Source: Listeria innocua
GTDB taxonomy: Bacteria; Bacillota; Bacilli; Lactobacillales; Listeriaceae
Assembly: GCF_028596125.1 (NCBI RefSeq)
Contig: NZ_CP117229.1
Span: 2,526,001-2,590,000 of the forward strand
Direction of reading: 5' to 3'
DNA: 64,000 nucleotides
Shown: piece by piece, positions 44,248 through 53,396 of the stretch
Position numbering within the stretch: the stretch's first letter is position 1
Layout: every line of letters starts with the position of its first letter
The notes under the pieces: model-generated
Databases searched by the model: none
What the model was told of the DNA's origin: nothing
The model's input: the letters and a program-made list of their open reading frames with translations, nothing else
Program-made: the position numbers and the translations under genes

Positions 44248-45330
44248 TTATTTTTTCAAAGTGTCCATTTGGAAATTTTTATCTGTTAATTCAAATTGCC
44301 CTTTTAGGCCGGATGTTTCGTATACTTTTTTCTCTTTACTAATAAAGATAGCGTCTACACCTTTAAACTGCTCAATGTAATCCATTCCGCCTTTAATTCC
44401 TTTGGAGAAAGTAGCTGTTGACAAGCCATCGCCATCAATAGATTTTTTAGATACGATAGACACGCCAGCAATATCATTATCAAACGGGTACCCTGTTTTC
44501 GGGTCTAAAATGTGATGATATGTTTTTCCGTCCACTTCTAGGTAACGTTCATAAATGCCCGAAGTTACAATCGACATATCAGATTCTGGAAGCTTCCCAA
44601 TCACACTACCACGCGGAGAAAACGGATCTTGTATTCCAACATTCCATTTATTGCCATTAGGATTTTTCCCTTGAACATAAATATTTCCGCCCAAATCAAT
44701 TATGGAAGTAGTTACTTTGTTATCTTTGAACACTTTTAATGTTTCGTCAGTGATGAACCCTTTTGCAATTGCTCCTAAATCAAGCTCCATGCCTTCTTTT
44801 TCCAAGTAGACTGTTTGCTCTTCGTCGTTCATTTTTACGTCTTTATAATTAATTAATGGTAAAACTGCATCGATTTCTGCTTGCGAAGGTTTGCGCGCAT
44901 CAGAAAAACCGATATGCCATAAAGAAGTAAGTGGTCCAATGGTAATGTCAAAGCTACCACCAGAGTTTTCCGAGTATTTCAGTCCTTCTTGGATTAAATA
45001 GTAGACATCTTTAGAAACTTTTACTGGTTTTTTTCCAGCTTGTTCATTTATTTTGTCAACTTCCGATGTTTTTTCTGCATCGCTTGTAGTAATTTTAGCT
45101 GCTAAATCTTTAATGCGATCGAAACCTTTGTCTAGAACGTCTTCTTTGCCTTTGTCATAGATTTTAAGTGTGACTACTGTTCCCATTAGGAAATCAGTTT
45201 TAGAGTAAGGCTGTTCCAAAAGTGTTTTAGAATCACTTGGTTCTTTTTTTGAATCGTTATTAGAATTTCCGCATGCCGACACAACAAGTGCCAATACGAT
45301 AACTGAAAGTATTATTTTCCATTTCTTCAT
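44248..45330 (-). CDS. fmnB: FmnB, ApbE-type FMN transferase lipoprotein
   Basis: 360 residues from ATG 45330, nine bases after AAAGGTG; the GTG at 45342 abuts that site. Lipobox VSAC anchors it outside the membrane. The ApbE fold is seen in DFLMGTVVTLKIYDKG, LDLGAIAKGFITDE, IDLGGNIYVQGKNP, YHHILDPKTGYP and the Mg2+/flavin motif DGDGLSTATFSKG. It moves FMN from FAD to a Thr of target proteins; in Listeria the target is PplA, the next gene upstream. A possible own promoter (TATAGT at 45372-45377) lies between it and the pplA terminator. Confidence 0.94.
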   Translation of the reverse strand: MKKWKIILSVIVLALVVSACGNSNNDSKKEPSDSKTLLEQPYSKTDFLMGTVVTLKIYDKGKEDVLDKGFDRIKDLAAKITTSDAEKTSEVDKINEQAGKKPVKVSKDVYYLIQEGLKYSENSGGSFDITIGPLTSLWHIGFSDARKPSQAEIDAVLPLINYKDVKMNDEEQTVYLEKEGMELDLGAIAKGFITDETLKVFKDNKVTTSIIDLGGNIYVQGKNPNGNKWNVGIQDPFSPRGSVIGKLPESDMSIVTSGIYERYLEVDGKTYHHILDPKTGYPFDNDIAGVSIVSKKSIDGDGLSTATFSKGIKGGMDYIEQFKGVDAIFISKEKKVYETSGLKGQFELTDKNFQMDTLKK

Positions 45331-45432
45331 TAGCTTTTTCACCTTTCTAATCCGTGATCTTTACTTGAATAACTATAGCGTAAAAAAAGGAATAAATCTA
45401 CAGTAAAAAGGCTTAATTCCTCTGTTTTGCGA

Positions 45433-45475
45433 TAAAAAAATCGGCTAGCCCCAGAATTAGGGCCAGCCGCTTTGT
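45433..45475 (-). terminator. Terminator of pplA
   Basis: A GC-rich stem (CGGCTGGCCC / GGGGCTAGCCG) with a 7-base loop, then seven T on the minus strand, lies 18 bases after the pplA stop. It makes pplA a separate, strongly terminated transcript, apt for an abundant lipoprotein. Confidence 0.9.
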
Positions 45476-45492
45476 GCTTTTCATTGTGCTAA

Positions 45493-46392
45493 TTATTCAG
45501 CTTCTACTAGGTTGTACACTTTGATAGTGTCAGTGTTACCATTTTGTGCAGCATTTTGAAGTTGAGCTGCGTAGATTTTGAATTGGTTAGAAGAGTTAGT
45601 AGCACCAGAAACTGTGTCTACTGCAGCAACATCTTGTTTCTCTACTAGAGATTTATTAAGTGCTGGGATGTATTCTTTTGGACCAGTACCAGATTTAGCT
45701 TTCATGTTTTTCTCATAGTCAGCGTCGTCTGATTTAAGTTTACCGTCTTTGTCAACATAGTTGTAATCAGATTTAGTGATTTTGCCATCTTTAACGTCCA
45801 TGCTGAATACTACACGGTAACCATGTGCGTAGTTTTGTTCTTCTAATTTATAAGTTCCATCTTCCATTTTAGCTAGGTTGTTGATGGAAATTGTAGTTGT
45901 ATCAGCTTTTTGAGCTGCTTGAATTAATTGGTTTGCATAATTGATGAAAGCGTCAGAGGAATGAGTTGCTCCTGAAACTACTTCTACAGATGATGCAGAT
46001 TGTCCTTTAACAAGGGAATCGCTTAATTGTTTCAAGTATTCTTGAGGACCAGTTCCTACTTTGTCTTTCATTGCTTTTTCGTAGTCTGCATCTTCAGATT
46101 TAAGTTTGCCGTCTTTGTTTTTGTAATCGTAGTTAGCTTTAGTGATTTTACCATCTTTAACTTCGATTGACATGAAACCTTTCCAGCCTTTGTCGTCGAA
46201 ATTCTTTTCTTCTAATTTGTAAGTACCATCAGTCATAGTACCATCTGTTTTAGCTGTTTTCTTTGTTTCTGTTTGTTTTGTGTCTGTGCTCTTCTTATCT
46301 TTGCTGCTGTCGTCGTTACTACCGCAACCTACTAGTAATAAACTTGAAGCCATTACTACGGTAATACCCATTGCTACTTTTTTCAATTTCAT
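45493..46392 (-). CDS. pplA: PplA, flavinylated electron-transfer lipoprotein
   Basis: 299 residues from ATG 46392 (MKLKKVAMGITVV), eight bases after AAGGTGG. Lipobox LVGC near residue 23 is followed by a Lys/Thr/Asp linker to about residue 55. Two tandem FMN-binding domains of about 115 residues follow, each beginning DGTYKLEE and ending with the flavinylation site SGAT (SGATHSS near 145, SGATNSS near 270). The Thr of each site would carry FMN. It is the surface electron shuttle of Listeria EET. The released signal peptide is also reported to act as a pheromone. It has a good promoter (46488-46516). Confidence 0.95.
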   Translation of the reverse strand: MKLKKVAMGITVVMASSLLLVGCGSNDDSSKDKKSTDTKQTETKKTAKTDGTMTDGTYKLEEKNFDDKGWKGFMSIEVKDGKITKANYDYKNKDGKLKSEDADYEKAMKDKVGTGPQEYLKQLSDSLVKGQSASSVEVVSGATHSSDAFINYANQLIQAAQKADTTTISINNLAKMEDGTYKLEEQNYAHGYRVVFSMDVKDGKITKSDYNYVDKDGKLKSDDADYEKNMKAKSGTGPKEYIPALNKSLVEKQDVAAVDTVSGATNSSNQFKIYAAQLQNAAQNGNTDTIKVYNLVEAE

Positions 46393-46487
46393 ATTTGCTC
46401 CCACCTTTTGTTTTATTAAAACCTTGTTTGTGATAACGTGAACACAAACGGATAGTCTGCGAAAGCGATATCACTTTTACAATACAA

Positions 46488-46516
46488 ATGATACCATCAG
46501 CGTGCGCTTTTGTCTA
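46488..46516 (-). promoter_or_regulatory. pplA promoter
   Basis: TAGACA (46511-46516) and TATCAT (46488-46493) lie 17 bases apart, with TGG just upstream of the -10 giving an extended -10. The predicted leader is about 90 bases. Confidence 0.78.
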
Positions 46517-46837
46517 CTGTAATTCTAAAGACATAATTCATCTAATTTTCAAAATAATGACTATTGATACATAAAACTTGGGTAAAACCATCATTTTCTA
46601 GCAAAATAGCATACAAAAATGTCTAACAACCTAGATAAAACAAGGACTTTTAGCCTGCTCAAATATATAAATTTTGTATAAAGTCCTATTTTTCGGGTTT
46701 TAGATTAGAATTGTTCTTTACTATCTAGACATTAGTAGGAGGTTTCTGTTAAACTATGATAGGTTATAATAATACTGTGGGGAATTTTGGACTCATTTTA
46801 TTTTTGTGAATAAACTTACAAGGAGTTGAGGAAGCAT
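46517..46837. other. Divergent pplA-ndh2 regulatory region with inverted repeat
   Basis: AT-rich DNA between the pplA promoter and ndh2. An 8-bp inverted repeat (AGGACTTT at 46643-46650, AAAGTCCT at 46680-46687) with a 29-base centre lies in the middle. A weak ndh2 promoter (TTAGTA, 17 bases, TATGAT, about 46730-46760) is possible. No ORF is credible here. Confidence 0.5.
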
Positions 46838-48724
46838 ATGCCTGAAAAGAATATCGTTTTAATTGGGGCAGGATATGCAGGTGTACACGCTGCTAAGAAA
46901 TTAGCTAAGAAATACAAGAAAGACAAAGACGTCAATATTACATTAATCGATCGTCATTCGTACCACACAATGATGACTGAACTTCATGAGGTTGCTGGTG
47001 GTCGTGTTGAACCAACTGCAATTCAATATGATTTACGTCGTTTGTTTAATAGAACAAAAGTTAATCTTGTAACTGACAACGTGACACATGTAGATCACGA
47101 TAAGAAAGTTGTAACAACAGAACACGGAAGCTATCCGTTCGATTACCTAGTACTTGGTATGGGCGGCGAACCTAATGATTTCGGGACTCCTGGTGTTGGC
47201 GAAAACGGCTTTACACTTTGGTCTTGGGAAGATTCTGTTAAATTACGCAATCATATTGAAGAAACAGTAACTAAAGCATCTCGCGAACAAGACGTTGAAA
47301 AACGTAAAGCAATGTTAACATTCGTTGTTTGTGGATCTGGATTTACTGGTATCGAAATGGTTGGGGAACTTTTAGAATGGAAAGATCGTCTAGCTAAAGA
47401 TAACAAAATTGACGCATCTGAAATTAAACTAGTTGTAGTAGAAGCTGCTCCAACAATCCTAAACATGCTTGAAAGAAGAGACGCTGACAAAGCAGAACGT
47501 TACATGGTTAAAAAAGGTATTGAAATCATGAAAAACGCTGCAATTGTTGAAGTTAAACCTGAAAGCATCGTTCTTAAATCTGGCGAAGAGCTTCCAACAA
47601 GTACATTAATTTGGACTGCTGGTGTTCGTGCTAACTCTGATACAAAAGATTATGGCATGGAATCTGCTCGTGCAGGACGTTTGAAAGTAAATCAATATAT
47701 GGAAGCAGAAGGTCTTAAAGACGTGTATGTTGTTGGTGACCTTGCTTACTTTGAAGATGAAGATGGCAAGCCAACTCCACAAATCGTTGAAGGTGCTGAA
47801 CAAACTGCATTAACTGCAGCGAAAAGCATCATCGTTGAAATGAGTGGTACTGGCGAAAAAGAACCATTCCAAGGTAAATATCATGGTGTCATGGTATCTA
47901 TCGGGGCTAAATACGGTGTTGCTCACCTTGGTGGCATGCATCTATCTGGTTGGTTCGCTATTTTAATGAAACATATGGTTAACCTTTATTACTTCTTTGG
48001 TATTCGCAGTGGTTATTACATGTGGCAATATATTATGCACGAATTCTTCCACATTAAAGATCACCGTAACATCTTCCGTGGTTGGACTTCTCGTTACGGT
48101 AACGTACTTTGGGTTCTTCCTTTACGTGTATATCTAGGTTGGTTCTGGATTGACGAAGCTCTTTCTAAAATCTACGGTGAAACTACATGGGATAAAGTAA
48201 GTATTACTAATTTAAAACCTCTATTTAATGGTATTGGTTCTGATTCTTGGTTAACAGCAACTAGTTCAAAAATGCCTTTTGAATGGTTACAAACTGCTGC
48301 AACATCTGGCGCTAGTCAAGCTGCCGGTGATGCTGCTGGTGCCGCTGCGACAAACGTAACTACACCAATTCTTAGCCATATGCCTGGTTGGTTTGAATGG
48401 ATTATGAAACTTCTTATGCCAAACCTTGACGTTGCTCTAGTAATGCAAAAAGTTGTACCTTTTGTTGAACTTGCAATTGGTCTTGCTATGGTAGTTGGTC
48501 TATTCACTTGGCTTGTAAGTATCGGAAGTGCTGGATTCCTAGTAATGTTCACTCTAAGCGCTATGCTTGGTTGGGACAAATTCTGGGCGTTACCAGCTTC
48601 TATCGCACTTCTAAATGGCGCTGGACGTACATTCGGTCTTGATTATTGGGCTGTTCCTTGGTTCCAAAAACATCTTGGTCACTGGTGGTACGGTAAGCCG
48701 AGGTCCGTTTACAGAGACAAGTAA
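46838..48724 (+). CDS. ndh2: Ndh2, type II NADH dehydrogenase with membrane C-terminus
   Basis: 628 residues from ATG 46838 (MPEKNIVLIGAGYAGVHAAK), six bases after GAGG; a TTG at 46826 abuts the AAGGAG. Residues 1-400 are a standard NDH-2: FAD motif GAGYAGVHA, NAD motif CGSGFTGIEMVGEL near 170, and VYVVGDLAYF near 300. Residues ~400-628 are extra, with about five hydrophobic helices and a DoxX-like segment (VELAIGLAMVVGLFTWL...). Ordinary NDH-2 enzymes stop near 400. In Listeria this form passes electrons to the EET quinone. It heads the plus-strand half of the locus. Confidence 0.95.
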   Translation: MPEKNIVLIGAGYAGVHAAKKLAKKYKKDKDVNITLIDRHSYHTMMTELHEVAGGRVEPTAIQYDLRRLFNRTKVNLVTDNVTHVDHDKKVVTTEHGSYPFDYLVLGMGGEPNDFGTPGVGENGFTLWSWEDSVKLRNHIEETVTKASREQDVEKRKAMLTFVVCGSGFTGIEMVGELLEWKDRLAKDNKIDASEIKLVVVEAAPTILNMLERRDADKAERYMVKKGIEIMKNAAIVEVKPESIVLKSGEELPTSTLIWTAGVRANSDTKDYGMESARAGRLKVNQYMEAEGLKDVYVVGDLAYFEDEDGKPTPQIVEGAEQTALTAAKSIIVEMSGTGEKEPFQGKYHGVMVSIGAKYGVAHLGGMHLSGWFAILMKHMVNLYYFFGIRSGYYMWQYIMHEFFHIKDHRNIFRGWTSRYGNVLWVLPLRVYLGWFWIDEALSKIYGETTWDKVSITNLKPLFNGIGSDSWLTATSSKMPFEWLQTAATSGASQAAGDAAGAAATNVTTPILSHMPGWFEWIMKLLMPNLDVALVMQKVVPFVELAIGLAMVVGLFTWLVSIGSAGFLVMFTLSAMLGWDKFWALPASIALLNGAGRTFGLDYWAVPWFQKHLGHWWYGKPRSVYRDK

Positions 48725-48754
48725 ATTAGCTAGTTAAAATTTTAAATTAAAAAT

Positions 48755-48806
48755 CGGGAGTGCATCCAAAAGCCAGTTTTGGCATAGGAGGTGCTTCCGT
48801 TTTTAT
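48755..48806 (+). terminator. Terminator after ndh2
   Basis: A 13-position stem (CGGGAGTGCATCC / GGAGGTGCTTCCG, one mismatch and three G-U) with a 19-base loop ends in TTTTTATTATT. It would separate or attenuate ndh2 from eetA-eetB-dmkB. Confidence 0.75.
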
Positions 48807-48900
48807 TATTTGTTTATTTTTATGAACTTTTTCCTATTATATTTAGGCGTTATCCTTTAAAATAGGATTTGTACATGACATTTGGAAAGGAGGCAATGCG

Positions 48901-49335
48901 GTGAAAAAGTACTTTTATATGGTGAAACGCTGGGATATTATAATTATTTTATCTCTTTGCATACTTTCCTTTTTGCCGATTGCTATTTTTTCATATGTAA
49001 AAGCGAATGAACCTGCTCCAGCTAATGGAAAAAAAGAGCTTGTTGCGGTTATTTCGGTTGATAGTAAGGAATATAAAACCGTTACGCTTACTGGGCATAA
49101 AGGGACTGAAAGCTTTGATGTGAAACAGCCAGATGGACATACTAACACGATTGAGGTTTCGGGGGAAGAAATTCGAATCAGTAAAGCTAATTGCAACGAT
49201 CAGGTTTGCGTTCGAACTGGGGCAATTGATAAACAAGGTGATACAGTCGTTTGTCTTCCACATAAGTTAGTGATTGAAGTAAAAGCGAGTGACGGGAGTT
49301 CAGGTGATGCAGATGATCCAATTATCTCTTCCTGA
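48901..49335 (+). CDS. eetA: EetA, NusG-domain-II-like extracytoplasmic protein
   Basis: 144 residues from GTG 48901 with an AAAGGAGG site. One N-terminal membrane helix (residues ~12-35) is followed by an extracytoplasmic domain. The sequence NCNDQVCVRTGAIDKQGDTVVCLPHKLVIEV is the NusG domain II-like family signature, with three cysteines in a CxxxxC...C pattern. In Listeria EET, EetA acts with EetB between the quinone pool and extracellular acceptors; the chemistry is not settled. It is followed 32 bases later by eetB. Confidence 0.93.
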   Translation: MKKYFYMVKRWDIIIILSLCILSFLPIAIFSYVKANEPAPANGKKELVAVISVDSKEYKTVTLTGHKGTESFDVKQPDGHTNTIEVSGEEIRISKANCNDQVCVRTGAIDKQGDTVVCLPHKLVIEVKASDGSSGDADDPIISS

Positions 49336-49367
49336 CCTTATCCTCTAATAGATAGGAAAGTGTTTTT

Positions 49368-49910
49368 ATGACAAAAAACAGACGATTAGTATATATAGCG
49401 CTACTGGCTGCACAAGCTGTTGTTATTAGTTTACTTGAGAGAGCCATTCCATTTCCATTTGCGTTTGCTCCTGGAGCGAAACTCGGTCTTGCTAATATTA
49501 TTACTTGTATTTCGCTCTATACGTTATCGGCAAAAGATACATTTATGATTATCTGCATTAGATTGGTGTTGTCCACTTTGCTTGGTGGGACTATTTCAAC
49601 ATTTATGTATAGTGCGGCGGGAGCTATCTTGAGTTTTCTTGGGATGTGGCTTGTACAACAACTTGGACCGAAACGCGTGAGCATCATTGGGGTTAGTGTT
49701 ACCGGTGGGATTTTACATAACGTCGGACAACTCGTTATTGCAAGTTGGATTGCGGGGACTTGGTCGGTTATGCTTTATTTACCTGTATTATCTTTTATCG
49801 GTATTCTTTCTGGAATCGCGGTTGGGATTGCGGCAAACTACTTGCTGAAAAATGTCCAAACTTTGCGGATGTTCGCTGATGCTAAACAAAGTCAAGCTGC
49901 ACAAAAATAA
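49368..49910 (+). CDS. eetB: EetB, Gx-transporter / heptaprenyl synthase component I-like membrane protein
   Basis: 180 residues with five or six membrane helices. ERAIPFPFAFAPGAKLGLANIITCISLY is the family motif. It resembles S components of ECF transporters in length and topology. Annotations often call it heptaprenyl diphosphate synthase component I, but no prenyltransferase Asp motif is present. In Listeria it is an EET membrane component. It lies between eetA and dmkB, 21 bases from the latter. Confidence 0.92.
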   Translation: MTKNRRLVYIALLAAQAVVISLLERAIPFPFAFAPGAKLGLANIITCISLYTLSAKDTFMIICIRLVLSTLLGGTISTFMYSAAGAILSFLGMWLVQQLGPKRVSIIGVSVTGGILHNVGQLVIASWIAGTWSVMLYLPVLSFIGILSGIAVGIAANYLLKNVQTLRMFADAKQSQAAQK

Positions 49911-49931
49911 TTTTAAAAAAAGGAGTTCAAT

Positions 49932-50912
49932 ATGCAACTTCATGCTATGTGGGATGATTATCCTGCACTTTCCAAAGATTTACAAGAAGTATTACAAACA
50001 ATTGAAAGCAACATTCAAATTCGCGATAAACATGTAGAGAAAAACGTGAAAGATTTAATTCATGCTGGTGGAAAATTACTCCGCCCTGCTTTTGCGCTGT
50101 TATCTGCTCAAGCTGGACCTGAGTTTGATAAAGAACGCGCGGTTTCTATCGCAGCTGCTCTTGAAGTGCTCCATATGGCGACGTTGATTCATGATGATGT
50201 CGTTGATGATTCACCATTACGTCGCGGCATCCCTACTATCCATTCAAAATATGGTCGTAATTATGCCGTTTATACAGGGGATTATTTATTCTGTATTTGT
50301 TTTAAGATTCTTTCCGCACATGCTTCTTCCGTTGAAAATATCGAATTTAACAGTAAAAATATCGAAAAAATCTTAATGGGTGAACTGGATCAAATGCGCA
50401 CAAGTTATAAAATGGATGTAACAGTTCGCGAATATTTATCGCGTATTTCTGGCAAAACAGCTCAACTATTTGCTCTTAGTTGTTACTCTGGTGCAACGGG
50501 CAGTAAAGCACCACGCATGACTGTAGCGAAATGTTATAATATCGGCCATTATCTTGGTATGGCTTTCCAAATTATTGATGACGTCTTGGATTATACAAGT
50601 ACTGATGAAGGTCTTGGTAAACCTGTTTTAAATGATATGAAACAAGGTATTTATTCGCTACCGCTAATTTATGCAATGAAAGGTCACTTGGCTGAATTTG
50701 AGCCGCTTCTTTCTCAAAAACTAGATATGACTGATGATGCTTCTGAACAAGTTTTAGCACTTATTTCTAAATATAAGGGTGTCGAACAGGCATTCAAACT
50801 TGCAAGTAAATATACGAATAAAGCCCTTCGTGAAATTAAAAAACTACCAGCTGGCGCGTATCGTGATGATATGTACCGCTTAACGAAAAGCATATTAGAT
50901 AGAGATATTTAA
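49932..50912 (+). CDS. dmkB: DmkB, polyprenyl diphosphate synthase of the EET locus
   Basis: 326 residues. First Asp-rich motif DDVVDD (in TLIHDDVVDDSPLRRG, near residue 89), second motif DDVLD (FQIIDDVLDY, near 220), and GGKLLRPAFALL near 50. It should build the isoprenoid chain attached by DmkA. A strong site (AAAGGAG) precedes ATG. Position and motifs fit the HepT-like paralogue dedicated to the EET quinone. Confidence 0.93.
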   Translation: MQLHAMWDDYPALSKDLQEVLQTIESNIQIRDKHVEKNVKDLIHAGGKLLRPAFALLSAQAGPEFDKERAVSIAAALEVLHMATLIHDDVVDDSPLRRGIPTIHSKYGRNYAVYTGDYLFCICFKILSAHASSVENIEFNSKNIEKILMGELDQMRTSYKMDVTVREYLSRISGKTAQLFALSCYSGATGSKAPRMTVAKCYNIGHYLGMAFQIIDDVLDYTSTDEGLGKPVLNDMKQGIYSLPLIYAMKGHLAEFEPLLSQKLDMTDDASEQVLALISKYKGVEQAFKLASKYTNKALREIKKLPAGAYRDDMYRLTKSILDRDI

Positions 50913-50916
50913 TACA

Positions 50917-50960
50917 TTTAGAACATTGCTCTTTGCTTACCGAGTTTTGTTCTAAATTTT
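50917..50960 (+). terminator. Terminator after dmkB
   Basis: A 9-bp AT-rich stem (TTTAGAACA / TGTTCTAAA) with a ~22-base loop is followed by TTTT. It is weak by GC content but well placed. Confidence 0.5.
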
Positions 50961-51002
50961 ACCTCAATTTGTGAAAATACAAACATGAAAGCGTGATTTA
51001 AC

Positions 51003-52334
51003 GTGATTCGATTTTTTAAAATAGTGACACCTATTCTTTTATCTTTTTCCTTAGTTGCCTGTAGTTCTGCAAGTGAAGAAACGAAAAAAATTACTGCTCC
51101 GATTGAAAAAGACCGTGATTTATCAATAATTGAAACGACCGATGTTCATTATTTTGCGCCATCACTCACTGATGGCGGGCAGGCATTCCAAAAATATCTA
51201 GCCGCTGGTGATGGAAAGCAATTGGCATATAGCGATGAAATAACCAAGGCTTTCTTAGCAGATGTTGAGACTAAAAAGGCTGACGTTTTAATTATTAGCG
51301 GTGATTTGACTAATAATGGCGAAAAAACTAGCCATGAAGAATTAGCTAAAAAACTAGCGCAAGTAGAAAAAACAGGCACCCAAGTATTCGTTGTTCCCGG
51401 TAATCACGATATAAATAATCCATGGGCTCGAAAATTCGAGAAAGACAAACAACTACCGACCGATACTGTATCACCAGCAGATTTTAGCAAAATTTATAAT
51501 CATTTTGGCTACGAAGATACTATTTCTGAAGATGATTTTTCGCTAAGCTATTTAGCAGCACCTTCACCCAAGGTTTGGCTTCTCATGCTTGATACAGCTA
51601 TTTATAAAACCAATATGCAGCAAGGCTCCCCAACGACAGAAGGCGGTTTAACAGCTGGCACGTTAGATTGGATTAAAGAATGTAGCGCCTTAGCGAAAAA
51701 AAATGGCGTGACGCTTGTTCCAGTTATGCACCACAATTTAACTGATCATAATGATGTTATTCAAAAGGGTTACACAATCAATTACAATCAACAAGTAATC
51801 GATGCTCTGACAGCTGGCAATATGAATTTTTCTTTGAGTGGGCATATCCACACCCAAAACATTCGATCTGCCAAAAGTTCAGACGGCAAAGAAATTACTG
51901 ATATTGTAACAAATGCTCTTTCCGTCTATCCACATAAATATGGGAACCTTACCTACAGCGCAAAAAACAAAACATTCACCTATCAATCTCAAAAATTAGA
52001 CATAGAAGCTTGGGCAAAAGAAACTGGAACATCAGACAAAAATCTGCTTAACTTTGATGCATACGATTATGAGACTTTTTATAATAGTGGTTATGATAAA
52101 GCTATGATGGACTTAATGACGAGTGAATCTTATAAAAACTATAGTCAAACTGATAAAGAAAAAATGGCCGATACCATGGCTTTAAATAACATGGCTTTCT
52201 TTGCAGGCATCGCTCCACCTAAATCTGCTGGAATGGATTTATGGGATAGTGCTCCTAATTCATTTTTAAAAGATTATGTTTTAAGTAGTTCTGTTCCTCC
52301 AAAAGAAAGTAATGATTATTATGTTAGTCCTTAA
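51003..52334 (+). CDS. Metallophosphoesterase lipoprotein
   Basis: 443 residues from GTG 51003; the ribosome site is poor, so the start is uncertain. A signal sequence and lipobox LVAC (near residue 20) place it outside the membrane. All calcineurin-like metal motifs are present: TTDVHYF, ISGDLTNNG, VPGNHDINN, VMHHN and LSGHIHTQN. It probably cleaves a phosphomonoester or diester; the substrate is unknown. A C-terminal ~120-residue helical part follows the catalytic domain. It is on the same strand as the EET genes but has no known role there. Confidence 0.88.
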   Translation: MIRFFKIVTPILLSFSLVACSSASEETKKITAPIEKDRDLSIIETTDVHYFAPSLTDGGQAFQKYLAAGDGKQLAYSDEITKAFLADVETKKADVLIISGDLTNNGEKTSHEELAKKLAQVEKTGTQVFVVPGNHDINNPWARKFEKDKQLPTDTVSPADFSKIYNHFGYEDTISEDDFSLSYLAAPSPKVWLLMLDTAIYKTNMQQGSPTTEGGLTAGTLDWIKECSALAKKNGVTLVPVMHHNLTDHNDVIQKGYTINYNQQVIDALTAGNMNFSLSGHIHTQNIRSAKSSDGKEITDIVTNALSVYPHKYGNLTYSAKNKTFTYQSQKLDIEAWAKETGTSDKNLLNFDAYDYETFYNSGYDKAMMDLMTSESYKNYSQTDKEKMADTMALNNMAFFAGIAPPKSAGMDLWDSAPNSFLKDYVLSSSVPPKESNDYYVSP

Positions 52335-52340
52335 AATAAT

Positions 52341-52383
52341 AAAAAACCTGGAAGCATACTTATTCTGCTTCCAGGTTTTTTTA
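52341..52383. terminator. Bidirectional terminator
   Basis: A 16-bp stem (AAAAAACCTGGAAGCA / TGCTTCCAGGTTTTTT) with a 9-base loop serves the phosphoesterase gene and the convergent DUF4003 gene. Confidence 0.93.
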
Positions 52384-53370
52384 TTAACTTGATGCCGCGG
52401 CCGCACTTGCTGCTGCGGCTGCACTCATTGCGGCTGCTTGTTCCATCGCAATTAAAATATGCACATTAACCATTAATCCTTCTAATTGTTCTTTGCTCAT
52501 TTGACCCGATTGTTTTTCTGTATAAAGACTGATTGCCAGTGCTGTTACAAACTCGCGACCAAACCGCAGACCAGGTTGATTTTGCAAGTCATCAATTAAG
52601 TTCACCAAGCCAGAGTCAATTTTGCGACCATCCATCACAAATGCTAAAATTCCGATACTTGAGTAATGTAATGGCTTGATTTTCACACCTTTTTGACGTA
52701 ATTCTTCTACCACATTATCTACTCTTCTAATAAATTTGCTGTCTTTTTCACCATATAAAAGTGTTCCTGTTGTAGCTAAAAACTGCAAGCTATCATTTTT
52801 TCGGAACCCTTTTGCGGCAAATTCTTGGAAATAGTATTCTGTGACTTCAGCTAATTTTTCTACATCCTTTTCTTTAAGATTAGCTAAGAAAACAGCTGTT
52901 GTTACGTCCTCACTTTTGGTTAAAAATGGGTGGTCTTTTTTGAAAAGTTGATGAATGGTTTTGGCTTTTTTTGCTGTTAGTGTTGGATTTTCTGATTCTA
53001 GTAATAGGTAAGCAGCGAAATAGGTGTATTCTGTGCGTTTAAAGCCGGCTTCGATGAGTGTGTTGTAATTGGAAATCACTTGACGAACACTATCCCGTTT
53101 CGCGTTATCACTTGCCATCAGTAAGCCAACAAGCGATGCGCGAACATTACCATTTAACGCTGTAAACATACCTAGTTGTCGTTTAAATTCTTTATTTATT
53201 TCATAGAATGTTTCTGGTTGAACGATTTCATTATTTCCCGCAAAAAGGCGAGCAATCAGAAATCGAATCCGCTTATCAATAAAACTAACGCCACTTGTTT
53301 TTACTAACTCGTAGTTCTTCATTAATAATTTCGTTGCTTGTTCGCTATCAAATACATATGCTGAATCCAT
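52384..53370 (-). CDS. DUF4003 family protein
   Basis: 328 residues from ATG 53370 (MDSAYVFDSEQATKL), eight bases after AAGGAG; the longer frame overlaps the next gene. It is mostly helical with repeated hydrophobic-charged heptads and no membrane segment. The last ~20 residues are almost only Ala and Ser, a low-complexity tail. I recall this as the DUF4003 family, of unknown function. It lies downstream of the SUKH-domain gene, with a 26-base gap. Confidence 0.78.
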   Translation of the reverse strand: MDSAYVFDSEQATKLLMKNYELVKTSGVSFIDKRIRFLIARLFAGNNEIVQPETFYEINKEFKRQLGMFTALNGNVRASLVGLLMASDNAKRDSVRQVISNYNTLIEAGFKRTEYTYFAAYLLLESENPTLTAKKAKTIHQLFKKDHPFLTKSEDVTTAVFLANLKEKDVEKLAEVTEYYFQEFAAKGFRKNDSLQFLATTGTLLYGEKDSKFIRRVDNVVEELRQKGVKIKPLHYSSIGILAFVMDGRKIDSGLVNLIDDLQNQPGLRFGREFVTALAISLYTEKQSGQMSKEQLEGLMVNVHILIAMEQAAAMSAAAAASAAAASS

Positions 53371-53396
53371 CGGCCGCACTCCTTCTTGTTTTTGAA

